Origin: Rhodospirillaceae bacterium
Lineage (GTDB): Bacteria > Pseudomonadota > Alphaproteobacteria > Kiloniellales > DSM-21159
Direction of reading: 5' to 3'
Length of the DNA stretch: 64,000 nucleotides
Assembly (NCBI GenBank): GCA_006969625.1
Contig: CP030885.1
Location: 1,488,001-1,552,000 of the forward strand
The notes under the pieces are model-generated. The model ran no database searches, had not been told where the DNA came from, and saw nothing but the letters and a program-made list of their open reading frames with translations. The position numbers were made by a program, and so were the translations under genes. Positions 33,680 to 41,769 of this stretch are shown here, in pieces. Position 1 is the first letter of the stretch. Each line of letters opens with the position of its first letter.

Positions 33680-35938
33680 TCAGGCCGCCCTGCAGGCATC
33701 GATAGGCGAGTCGAGGTCGAGCGCCTGCCGGCGTCGCCAGACAGTCGGGGGAGCGGCGACGGCCCGAGCAATCAGGTCTTCCTCGCCGACAAGGATGGCG
33801 GTGATCCTGGCGCGTGTCACCGCCGTGTAAAGCATCGCCCGATCCAGCAAGCGGCTGCGAACGACAGGGATAATGACCCGGCGGAAAGCCGAACCCTGAG
33901 CCTTGTGCGTGGTGACGGCCCAGCCGCGCAGTACGCGCTCGAGATCGGAGCGGCGGATTTCGGTTCTGCTCTCGTCGTCGAACCAGACCTCGGCGCCTGC
34001 TGCCGTCGGGGCGCGGACGACGCCAAGCGCGCCATTCATGATGTCGACGGTCTCGTCCTCGCCGTCGTCCCGCGTCCGCCCGGTTTTGTGGTCATAAGAA
34101 TTCCTGGTCCAGAGGATCTTCGAGCCGACCCGGAGCCCCCAGTCGTGTATGGCGGGTTGAGCGCCCAACCATCGCCGCTCGACGGCGTCGGCGAGCTCGA
34201 TGGTTCCCGCAGGGCCCTTTTTCGTCGCTCCCAGGATCTGCACGTCGGCCCCGTGGAGGCGTTCGAGCGCATCGGGTTGGTCTCGGTCGGGCGGCGCGCC
34301 GGCGAACGCGCCGAATGCCTCCAGGACCTTTCCGGGCACCTCACCGGGAGTGCAAGACAAGAGGAACACGCCCGGCCGGTCTGCACGAGCCGCCTCGAAC
34401 GGCTCGAGGATGGGTATGCGGCCTTCACGGATCTCCTGCGCGATCTCCGGAATGCCGGTCGATGTGGCTTGCCGGTGAGGGACCCGCAGAGTGACCTGCG
34501 GGACGCACGCGCTGTTCATGATCGCGTCGGCCGGATTTCCGGCTCTGATCGGCGGAAGCTGTCCGGGGTCGCCGACCAGAAGGATGTCCACGCCGTCCGG
34601 CGTCATGGAGAGGATCTGCCAGAGGTCGGGCGTGCTCACCATGGAGCATTCGTCGACGACCAGCAGACCGCGATCCAGCTTCAGGCGGCCATGCTCCAGG
34701 TCTTTCAGGTAGCGATAGATGGTCATGGCGTCGCCGCCGGTCGCCTCGCGCAGGCGTTTCGCGGCGCGGCCGCTGAGTGCGACCTGGGCATAGCCCTCGC
34801 CCCGGACGCTTCGAGCGGCCCGCATGATCGCTTTGGCGATGGTGCTCTTGCCCGTTCCCGCACCGCCCGCGATGGCCGAGAAGCCGGACGTCAGGGCCAT
34901 GAAGACGGCCTCGCGCTGCTCGGGCTCGAACCGGATGCCGTCCTCACGCTCGACCTCGGCCAGTATCGTGGCTACGCCCGAATGGTCGATCGGCGAGCGG
35001 GGAGCGAGCAGGCGTTGTGCGACCGCCTGCTCGATCTGCCGCTCCATGTACCACGGTGCGCGGGCCTGATATCTCCCGGATCCGAGGTCGATCAGTTCGC
35101 CCGCTTCCATCGCGAGCTCGACCGCTTCTTCCGCCGCGTGCGCCGCCGTGCGTCCAAGCAGCTGGCGCACACCGGTCACCAGGCGTCCGCGCACAACAAC
35201 GGTATGGCCGCCGAGGTTATGGTCCGTGGTGCGGAACGCTTTGGCCGCGGCCACGTCGACGGCCGCGAGAAGCCGCCTTCGGTCGCCTGGCAGCATCCCG
35301 CTTGCCAGCGCGGCCATGTCGACCTTGGCCCACGGCTCGAGCAGCGTGATGAGGTAAGGGTTCTCGCGGAAGCGGGCGCCCGCTCGGGGCCCGTAGAGGG
35401 TGATGGCGGCGTTCGCCGTACGACCGTCGAGGCCCAACCCATCGAGATCCTCGAGGGCGGATACTTCGTCGAGGAGCAGGCCGAAGGCATCGACAATGGC
35501 GTGGGCCTTCGGAACGTCGAGGACGGTCGCAAGCGCATCGATGTCTCGTTGGCGGATGGCCTCGTAGAGACGTGGGCCGAGAGCGTCCCAGAGCCGCTCC
35601 GCATAGCCTTGGCCGACGCCCTTGATCTTGGGGTTGAGGGCGATCCAGCGCCGGATGGCGGCGCCCTTCGGAGCCAAGGGCGCCGCCCAGTCGGCGATGA
35701 TGTGGTCGGTCGGTTCGTTGCGCCGGCTCCGGTGGTCGAATGCCGGATGCCGCTCGATGCGCCCCGTCACGCGCCAGATTTCGCCCTCGACAGGTTCGCG
35801 CGGCAGCACTCGGGCAGCGATGCGGGCCCTCACAAGCTCGTCCGTCTCGGCTTCGGGGGCGCGCCCGACCAGAATCCCGCCGCCGAACCGGGCCGGATGG
35901 AACGAGGTCACCTGCAGACGCACCGTGGTGTCGCTCAC
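33680..35938 (-). CDS. RecD2-like superfamily 1 helicase
   Basis: 752 aa. The N-terminal about 300 residues have the helix-hairpin-helix-like RecD2 region (NPKIKGVGQGYAERLWDALG). The motor follows: Walker A GGAGTGKSTIAKA near residue 365, motif II LLVVDECSM, motif III ILLVGDPGQLPPI, and the terminal AVTTHKAQGSAFRRVIIPV with VTRARITAILVG. It should be a 5'-3' DNA helicase. It is the last gene of a six-gene operon with three tyrosine recombinases (4-nt overlap with the gene before), so a role in processing the element's DNA during movement is likely. Confidence 0.87.
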   Translation of the reverse strand: MSDTTVRLQVTSFHPARFGGGILVGRAPEAETDELVRARIAARVLPREPVEGEIWRVTGRIERHPAFDHRSRRNEPTDHIIADWAAPLAPKGAAIRRWIALNPKIKGVGQGYAERLWDALGPRLYEAIRQRDIDALATVLDVPKAHAIVDAFGLLLDEVSALEDLDGLGLDGRTANAAITLYGPRAGARFRENPYLITLLEPWAKVDMAALASGMLPGDRRRLLAAVDVAAAKAFRTTDHNLGGHTVVVRGRLVTGVRQLLGRTAAHAAEEAVELAMEAGELIDLGSGRYQARAPWYMERQIEQAVAQRLLAPRSPIDHSGVATILAEVEREDGIRFEPEQREAVFMALTSGFSAIAGGAGTGKSTIAKAIMRAARSVRGEGYAQVALSGRAAKRLREATGGDAMTIYRYLKDLEHGRLKLDRGLLVVDECSMVSTPDLWQILSMTPDGVDILLVGDPGQLPPIRAGNPADAIMNSACVPQVTLRVPHRQATSTGIPEIAQEIREGRIPILEPFEAARADRPGVFLLSCTPGEVPGKVLEAFGAFAGAPPDRDQPDALERLHGADVQILGATKKGPAGTIELADAVERRWLGAQPAIHDWGLRVGSKILWTRNSYDHKTGRTRDDGEDETVDIMNGALGVVRAPTAAGAEVWFDDESRTEIRRSDLERVLRGWAVTTHKAQGSAFRRVIIPVVRSRLLDRAMLYTAVTRARITAILVGEEDLIARAVAAPPTVWRRRQALDLDSPIDACRAA

Positions 35939-36348
35939 GGCAATCTACCGGTCTCGGCCATGAGCCTACGCACTGCGCGAAGGCGGTCGTTCTCTGCGCG
36001 CAACTGGGCGTTTTCCGCCCGCAACCGCATTACCTCTTCCTCCAGCGCCTTGGTTCGGGCGTCGGAGCGGCCCTTCGTCTCCTCGCGAATGCGCGCCTCG
36101 GCGAAGGCTGTCTGCGGCACGCTCTGCACGTCGGTTTCCAGACCCAGCCTGGTGACGGCGTCATCGAGAACGAGCTTGGCTTCTTGGTTGGCGTAGAACA
36201 CGCCCCGATCAAAACCGCACGCCTGAGCGATGGCGGAAAGGTTCGGGCGTCCGTCGCGTGACGGCAGTCCGCGCCCTTGCTCGGCGAGGGCCTTCAAGTA
36301 CTCCTGAAGGCGGGCGACGTTCTCCTCTCCCCTTCGAACACCCCTCAT
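35935..36348 (-). CDS. Small HTH/coiled-coil accessory protein of the recombinase operon
   Basis: 137 aa. A helix-turn-helix-like part, NLSAIAQACGFDRGVFYANQEAKLVLDDAV, is followed by a long heptad coiled coil (ALEEEVMRLRAENAQLRAENDRLRAVRRLM). Overlaps the previous and next genes by 4 nt each. The build is that of small partner proteins encoded with tandem tyrosine recombinases (TnpC of Tn554 is a functional analogue). Probably binds DNA or bridges recombinases. Confidence 0.65.
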   Translation of the reverse strand: MRGVRRGEENVARLQEYLKALAEQGRGLPSRDGRPNLSAIAQACGFDRGVFYANQEAKLVLDDAVTRLGLETDVQSVPQTAFAEARIREETKGRSDARTKALEEEVMRLRAENAQLRAENDRLRAVRRLMAETGRLP

Positions 36349-36782
36349 TGCTTCCTCCGGCGAGGGCTGGCCCCGTATTCGCCGACCCGCGGCAACTCCG
36401 CGTCGAGCTGTTCGGGCGAAAGCCCGGCCCGTGCGGCATTGTGCGACCAGCGGACAAAGCGCTCTAGGAGATCGCGGTTTTCCTGTTCAAGGCGGGCAAC
36501 CTGGGCTCTGAGTCGTGCGATCTTGCGGCTGGCTTCCGCGATGGCTGCATCGCCGACGCTCTCGGCGCCAACCTCGGCCTTGGCCTCCGCCAGCCTCTGC
36601 CTTGCGGCATCCCACGCGACTATGATTCGCGCGTGCTTGTGCATGGCGGGCTTGGTGTAGAGGTGACCGATCTCTGTCGCCAAGACCGCAAGGAAACGCG
36701 CCCAGGTCAGCTTCCCCGTCCAGCCATCCAGCAGGCGAACCGCCTTATCGATGTCCGCGTCGCTCAGGCGCCGCGCTCCCAT
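36345..36782 (-). CDS. GmtX-like small protein of the recombinase operon
   Basis: 145 aa. The block WTGKLTWARFLAVLATEIGHLYTKPAMHKHARI, then the coiled coil RLRAQVARLEQENRDLLERFVRWSHNAARAGLSPEQLDAELPRV, resembles from memory the small GmtX protein of Gamma-Mobile-Trio elements. The start codon overlaps the stop of the 705-aa recombinase gene (TGATG-type junction). It is needed for element mobility in the GMT systems; a similar role here is inference. Confidence 0.6.
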   Translation of the reverse strand: MGARRLSDADIDKAVRLLDGWTGKLTWARFLAVLATEIGHLYTKPAMHKHARIIVAWDAARQRLAEAKAEVGAESVGDAAIAEASRKIARLRAQVARLEQENRDLLERFVRWSHNAARAGLSPEQLDAELPRVGEYGASPRRRKQ

Positions 36783-38899
36783 CAGACGCCTCCCTTCAAG
36801 GCAAGGTCGTCGTCTAGAAGGCTTTCTTCATTGGGGCTGCTCGTCTCGACGGCCCGGATTTCAGCCGCAAGACCGGTCTTGGACTGCGGCCGGCCGGGCG
36901 GAGGAAGGGTGATGAGGGTGCCGTCCGGGATGGAGGCGTCGCTTAAGCTATCGACCGCCATAGTCCAGCGGGTCACCTTCTCGACGTGCTTTTCCAGCCA
37001 ACGTTCGACGCCCGGCTCATCGTCTTCCAACGCCCGTTGGCAGTTCGCCACGGCCCGGCGGCTGATCCTCAACTGATTTCGAGCCTCGGCGAGATGCCGT
37101 TCGTCGCCCTTGACGAAGGTGTTTTCGCCGCAGTTTATGCAGTCCTTGTCCTTCGGACACGGCGTCAGCGCGTAGTTGTGCCGGCACAGACCGTATCGCG
37201 TGTTGATGATCGAGCCGAGTTCCAGCCGCAGCGCGTCGGCATAGTCGATCGCCTCCTTTCGGGCTCGGTCGGCGACCTTCTTCTCCAGCGGGCCGACCAC
37301 CCGGATGTCCTGAGGCGCCTGCTCGCCCATCTTCACGAAGGCTTCGATGAAGGCTTCCTGCGGGATGTGGTCGTACCAGGCGTTTTGAGCGACCTGCTTT
37401 CTGCCCGACCAGAATGCAATCAGAGCCTGCGACAGGTGCTTGGACTGCGCGAGCGTGTTCAGCAGGTGCCGCGGCTGGTGCGTTTTCAGCTTCCACGGTT
37501 CGCCGGACTCCGGGTCCACCAAGCCATGCCGCTCGAAGATGGTCTGGCCGGTGGGCTTTGACCCGAGTTCGTGTTTGATCTGGTTATAGCTGACAAGGTT
37601 GGGAACGTATTGCTCGGTATCCATCGCTCCCCGGAGGACGTGACGGGGGACACAGAAAAGAGCTTCGCTCACCTTCAGCCTTCGTTCTCCGTCGACGTAC
37701 GGGAAGTGAGCCGGGAGGACGGATTCGACGTACCGCTCGACGGAAGCAAAGGTGTAGAGGCGGCTGAAGGAGCCATCTTTGGACCGCCACCTCGTCCGGT
37801 CTAAAGTCACTTCACCGGAGTATTCAAGCGCTAGGTCCAGCTTCGATCCCTGAGTTATCTCCTTGCTTTTCCCAAGGATTTGGGCGATCTCCCATCTTGT
37901 CAGCGGCTGGCCGCGCACGTGCTCCCAGCCGGGCGGAAGGTAGAGCCCGCCCGGGTTTTCCTCATACCATTGCGCGGCGCGGCGGGCCTTGACCCCTACG
38001 AACTTCAGGACCTCGATCGCCGTATTCGCCACCTCGGCCCATTCCTCACTCGTGGCGAACTTGGTCATCGGGTCGCCGCCTTTCGACGGGCGCCAGGCGA
38101 TCCCGTAGCTGCCGTCCATCTCGGTTTCGCAGTCGACGGGAAGCGCTAGGATCTCGTTCACCCGCGACGGAGCGAGCATGGCGAGCGCAAACCATCCGGT
38201 GACGACGAGATCGGGGGTGTAATCGCTCGTGTGGAACACGCCCGCCAGGTCGAGGATGCACTTGAGGTGGGGCAGCTTGTCCGCAGCTTCCGCCGCCCCG
38301 CCCTCGCGGTTGACGCGATCGTTCCGCCGCGCGCCTTGATACGGGAACGGACTCTTCCAGATCAGGTGGACTGTCGAAAGCCCGGCTGGATTTATGTACT
38401 CCAGTGCGAGGCGCTCCAAAAATCGGCCGTGGCTCCACGTGGCTTTGAAGTCGGCACGTATGATATCCGCGGCACGGTCGAGCACCGCCGGCGTCACTTC
38501 AACGACGTCTGGTGTGATGCCGAGCTCTCGAAACGCCCTCTCGACGCACCGCAGAACCGTCACGAATGGCGATGCTGACGTCACGCCCGTTGTGCGCATG
38601 TACTCCACGACGAGGGCCTTGGCCGCGTCGAGAAACGGCTCCGGGAAGTCGCGGGCGTTGCGGTCTCGGTTTCCCCGGCGTGTGGTTTCGTAGGTGGTGA
38701 AGTGAAGCTTCAAGCCCGGCGGGTTCTGTCCCTGCCGAGCAACGAAGGGACGAAGATCCCAGGAGCTGGAGGCCCAGTCGATTGCGTTCGGACCCGGCGC
38801 GAACCATCGATGGGACTTCGCATGTTCGATGAATGCATCCAGATTCTGACGCGCACTTCGCTCCTCAAGGCCGACAAAGGGAACGATCGCCGCGGTCAT
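36782..38899 (-). CDS. Large tyrosine recombinase, GmtZ/VPA1269-like
   Basis: 705 aa. The catalytic tyrosine-recombinase residues are recognisable: Arg in MLAPSRVNEILALPVDC (near 238), HxxR in THQPRHLLN, and the nucleophile Tyr in GRKQVAQNAWYDH. A cysteine cluster (CRHNYALTPCPKDKDCINCGE) near residue 600 could bind zinc. Length and C-terminal extension resemble the GmtZ integrase of Gamma-Mobile-Trio elements. Third of three consecutive recombinase genes, each overlapping by 4 nt. Confidence 0.75.
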   Translation of the reverse strand: MTAAIVPFVGLEERSARQNLDAFIEHAKSHRWFAPGPNAIDWASSSWDLRPFVARQGQNPPGLKLHFTTYETTRRGNRDRNARDFPEPFLDAAKALVVEYMRTTGVTSASPFVTVLRCVERAFRELGITPDVVEVTPAVLDRAADIIRADFKATWSHGRFLERLALEYINPAGLSTVHLIWKSPFPYQGARRNDRVNREGGAAEAADKLPHLKCILDLAGVFHTSDYTPDLVVTGWFALAMLAPSRVNEILALPVDCETEMDGSYGIAWRPSKGGDPMTKFATSEEWAEVANTAIEVLKFVGVKARRAAQWYEENPGGLYLPPGWEHVRGQPLTRWEIAQILGKSKEITQGSKLDLALEYSGEVTLDRTRWRSKDGSFSRLYTFASVERYVESVLPAHFPYVDGERRLKVSEALFCVPRHVLRGAMDTEQYVPNLVSYNQIKHELGSKPTGQTIFERHGLVDPESGEPWKLKTHQPRHLLNTLAQSKHLSQALIAFWSGRKQVAQNAWYDHIPQEAFIEAFVKMGEQAPQDIRVVGPLEKKVADRARKEAIDYADALRLELGSIINTRYGLCRHNYALTPCPKDKDCINCGENTFVKGDERHLAEARNQLRISRRAVANCQRALEDDEPGVERWLEKHVEKVTRWTMAVDSLSDASIPDGTLITLPPPGRPQSKTGLAAEIRAVETSSPNEESLLDDDLALKGGV

Positions 38900-40344
38900 C
38901 GGGCGAGCTCCTCGAGGGATCTGTCCCGCTCCAGCAGGATCTCTTTCACGGCGGCGATCTTCTCAAGAGTGATGAGCTTGATCCGGTCCTCGGTCTCAGC
39001 CTCGAGGTCTTCGGTCAGTATGCGCAAGAGATCCTCCCAAGGCGCCCGTCGGAACGGCTCGAACTTTCCGCAGGTAAGGCAGGCTCGCGGCGCGTCCTGA
39101 TAGCATGCGGCCCTGGTCCCGCAGGCGCCGAGTGTCTGTCCCGCGAGGTGTGCGAAGTCGCGGATAAGCGCTCCGGCATCGCCTCGCCTGGTCGCTTCCT
39201 CGAGACCGTTGACCAGACGGCCCTGGAACGCCTGGGCCAGGAACGTCATCTCCTGCCCCAGGGCGTCCTTGATCGGCTTCTGCAGCATGGGCATGGAGGC
39301 ACGGTAATACTGGATGCAGTGGGTGGTCCTGTGCGTGAGCAGCCGGGCCGCTTCGTGATCTGAGGCGCCGAGGGCCAGCGCTCGCGTGCCGAGCGTGTAG
39401 CGGAAACGGTAGGGGAAGACGGGGATAGGGCCCTCAAGCCGGGTCGAGTATGTCTCGACCCGACGAAAAATCTCGGCGATCGAAACCTGGATGCCTCTCG
39501 ATGCAGCGCTAAACAGAGGGGCGTCTGGTGATGAGTGCCGACGCGCGTCAGAGGCCAGATACCGAAGCAATACCTCGGTAAGGACGGTGGGCGCCTTTCG
39601 CTTCCACCGATCTCTGGATGTTGTTCTCTCGCCCTTGGCCAGCGGAATGCAGAGCGTGATCTCCTTGCCTTCCGGACCATCGTTCACGAGCACGTCGCCT
39701 ACGGTCATGCGCGCAATCTGGATCGGCCGCACGCCGGTGCCGATCAGGAACCAGACCAACGCCCAATCCGCCAGCGCGATGCTGCCCTCTTGATAGGCGC
39801 GATTAACCCCATCCTGGATGCTCTTGAGCTCCTGCTCAGTGAAGGCACCACGCTCGGGGTCATTCGCGACGAGGGCGAAGTAGCAGCCGCTCCCTTCTTC
39901 CTCCCATTGCTCGGGCGACCGGAGGAATTCCTTTACGTCCCCGTCAAGCCCAGGCAGGCCACTTTCGACCCAATGACCAAGTAACGCCCTCATAAAGTAC
40001 CAGGAACTTAAGCCGTATTCCTCTGGCCACTGCTTCAGGTGTTTCAGGGCGAGCGTTTGCGGGGGGCTATCACTTCGTGTACTGAGACCATTAGCGAATC
40101 GTCTAAACCAGTAAGAGCAATTAAAGGCGTGAGCAGGAGAGTGGGTTGAGAGAAGGCTGATTAAGATAGTGGCTGCAGAGTCGTGCCAGACAACGCCCGG
40201 AGATCGCCAAGTAAAATCAAAGCAGTATACTCTGATGTCGGTGGATAGACTTGTCCTTCCGTATACGTCGATCTTTACGCGCTGCCCGTCGACAAGGCGC
40301 ACCTCGCGGAGTCGCGAATCCGACAGGGCATGGCGTTCGCTCAT
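38896..40344 (-). CDS. Second tyrosine recombinase of the trio
   Basis: 482 aa. Arg in LIGTGVRPIQIARMTVGDVL, a box II form FPYRFRYTLGTRALALGAS (His replaced), a later His in LLTHRTTH and the nucleophile Tyr in CIQYYRAS. A CxC/CxxC group, CGTRAACYQDAPRACLTCGKFEPF, lies near residue 420 and may bind zinc. It begins at ATG 40344 overlapping the first recombinase's stop. Confidence 0.75.
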   Translation of the reverse strand: MSERHALSDSRLREVRLVDGQRVKIDVYGRTSLSTDIRVYCFDFTWRSPGVVWHDSAATILISLLSTHSPAHAFNCSYWFRRFANGLSTRSDSPPQTLALKHLKQWPEEYGLSSWYFMRALLGHWVESGLPGLDGDVKEFLRSPEQWEEEGSGCYFALVANDPERGAFTEQELKSIQDGVNRAYQEGSIALADWALVWFLIGTGVRPIQIARMTVGDVLVNDGPEGKEITLCIPLAKGERTTSRDRWKRKAPTVLTEVLLRYLASDARRHSSPDAPLFSAASRGIQVSIAEIFRRVETYSTRLEGPIPVFPYRFRYTLGTRALALGASDHEAARLLTHRTTHCIQYYRASMPMLQKPIKDALGQEMTFLAQAFQGRLVNGLEEATRRGDAGALIRDFAHLAGQTLGACGTRAACYQDAPRACLTCGKFEPFRRAPWEDLLRILTEDLEAETEDRIKLITLEKIAAVKEILLERDRSLEELAR

Positions 40345-41627
40345 TCATCGACCTCCGTCGACTTTGAAGCAGGCGGGGCCTTCGAAACGGTCGCCGTCTC
40401 CATCATCTTTTCTGCGATCTGATCCGCCTTGCGCTTGATGTGACGTCTGGCATAGCGATCCCCCATCGGCGAACCGTCCGCCCACCCCTGCAGGCGATTG
40501 CGTATCTTCACCTCCTCTTCCCGGCTTGGCCGCTCTCCCTCCGGCAGCGCGTCCACGGTTGCGCTGAAGTTTTCGTTCCAAGACCGACGGACAGTATGCG
40601 GCGTCATGAACTCGGGGACGCCCCAGACGCGTGTTCGAATTCTTTCGAATACGCGGTTGATGGCTCTGGCCGAAAGTTGTCGACCGCCATCGTCGGTGAA
40701 GAGGTAACCTCGACGCCGCGCCTCCTTGGACAGTCGTGACCAGTGATGCTCGATGAAGGCGTCGAAGGCCTCGGCGGTTTTCGGATTGATCGGGACGGTT
40801 CGCGGAATCGTTTTCGACTCATGAATCTCGAAGCGTCTCGTGCTGTACTTCACATGATCCGCTTTGGCCGCGCGCACCTCGTGGCGTCGCGCACCCGTGT
40901 CGATCAGGAGCCTCCACAGAAGATAGTTCCTGCTTTGCACAAAGCCGGGCGTGAACGGGTTTTCGGACCCGCCGGGTACCAGAGCCGCCTCAATGCGGAG
41001 CAGCACCTCCCGGTCGACGCCCTCCAGGCTGGACTCGTCGTCCGATCGGGGCGTGGCGCGCGGCGCCAGCTGCCGAAGACGCTTGATGACCATAGGGCCC
41101 ACGGCACGGAGGTCCTTCGAGGCGCGCTGCTGGCGGTCGAGCGATCCGATCCGCCGCTGATAGTGCCACTCGACGTACGCCGCCGCCCACCGGATCCGGG
41201 TCGCGACCTCCAAAGCGTTGACTTGGGTGCGCTCTGATCGCTGGAGTTTGCGCGGGTGGGGGCGCACGGCTTCGAGGCGAACCATTTTCGGTGAGTGGCT
41301 TGACGCACCGCTCCGCAAGGCTCGCCGTTCCTGGTCGGCGGCCGACAAACCGAGGAAGTCCGCGAGATCCTCGGCGTCTTCCATGCTGAGGAATGCTCCC
41401 TGGGTCAGCTCGTGGTCGAGGTCGCGCCCCTTGCTCTCAGCCCACATCACCGCCATGCCGAGGGTGCGCAAGACCTTCGCGGTTGTGTTGGGCGCCTTTG
41501 CGGCGTTCCTGTACTGGGCCGTGGCAAACACGTTCGGCCAGAAGAGCGGCGCGCCCCTGCGATTCAAGAGCACTGCCATCTCCTCTCCCGACCGGGCACA
41601 AAATACGCGGACCTGGAAGGGCAGCAT
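40341..41627 (-). CDS. First tyrosine recombinase of the trio, GmtY-like
   Basis: 428 aa. Classical core: Arg in LLIDTGARRHEVRAAKADHV, HxxR in TPHTVRRSW, and Tyr in GDRYARRH near residue 405. The N-terminal half holds a SAM-like DNA-binding domain (TAKVLRTLGMAVMWAE). It is the promoter-proximal gene of the six-gene operon. The 11-bp motif TTTACGGTTTT (41629-41639) lies directly before its start, so the recombinase could repress its own gene by binding there; this is inference. Confidence 0.8.
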   Translation of the reverse strand: MLPFQVRVFCARSGEEMAVLLNRRGAPLFWPNVFATAQYRNAAKAPNTTAKVLRTLGMAVMWAESKGRDLDHELTQGAFLSMEDAEDLADFLGLSAADQERRALRSGASSHSPKMVRLEAVRPHPRKLQRSERTQVNALEVATRIRWAAAYVEWHYQRRIGSLDRQQRASKDLRAVGPMVIKRLRQLAPRATPRSDDESSLEGVDREVLLRIEAALVPGGSENPFTPGFVQSRNYLLWRLLIDTGARRHEVRAAKADHVKYSTRRFEIHESKTIPRTVPINPKTAEAFDAFIEHHWSRLSKEARRRGYLFTDDGGRQLSARAINRVFERIRTRVWGVPEFMTPHTVRRSWNENFSATVDALPEGERPSREEEVKIRNRLQGWADGSPMGDRYARRHIKRKADQIAEKMMETATVSKAPPASKSTEVDE

Positions 41628-41628
41628 C

Positions 41629-41639
41629 TTTACGGTTTT
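41629..41639. promoter_or_regulatory. Inner inverted-repeat copy before the recombinase operon
   Basis: TTTACGGTTTT, an exact inverse of AAAACCGTAAA at 22951-22961 on the other side of the island; it touches the start of the recombinase operon. Confidence 0.4.
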
Positions 41640-41697
41640 CCTGAGCGTCCCAGAAAATCAGCTTGAGAGCTTACCCAGGTTTCCGAAGAATGCAGCT

Positions 41698-41733
41698 AAA
41701 AAATGGCGGCTGGCATGATTTTCTGCCAGCCGC
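41698..41733 (-). terminator. Rho-independent terminator of nrdA
   Basis: On the minus strand a perfect 10-bp stem (GCGGCTGGCA/TGCCAGCCGC, arms 41706-41715 and 41724-41733) is followed by CATTTTTTA. It lies 37 bp past the nrdA stop and would keep nrdA transcripts out of the recombinase operon. Confidence 0.75.
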
Positions 41734-41743
41734 TGGGGAAAAA

Positions 41744-41752
41744 AGTTTACGA
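41744..41752. repeat. Possible right end motif of the island
   Basis: AGTTTACGA, the exact inverse of TCGTAAACT at 22884-22892, 17 bp from the nrdA stop codon. Candidate terminal repeat of the mobile element. Confidence 0.35.
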
Positions 41753-41769
41753 TTTGCAGCAACGTCCGG

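Noticed and set aside
33339-33830. Plus-strand and minus-strand frames behind and over the helicase end
   Set aside because: Compositional open frames in high-GC DNA overlapping a clear helicase gene.
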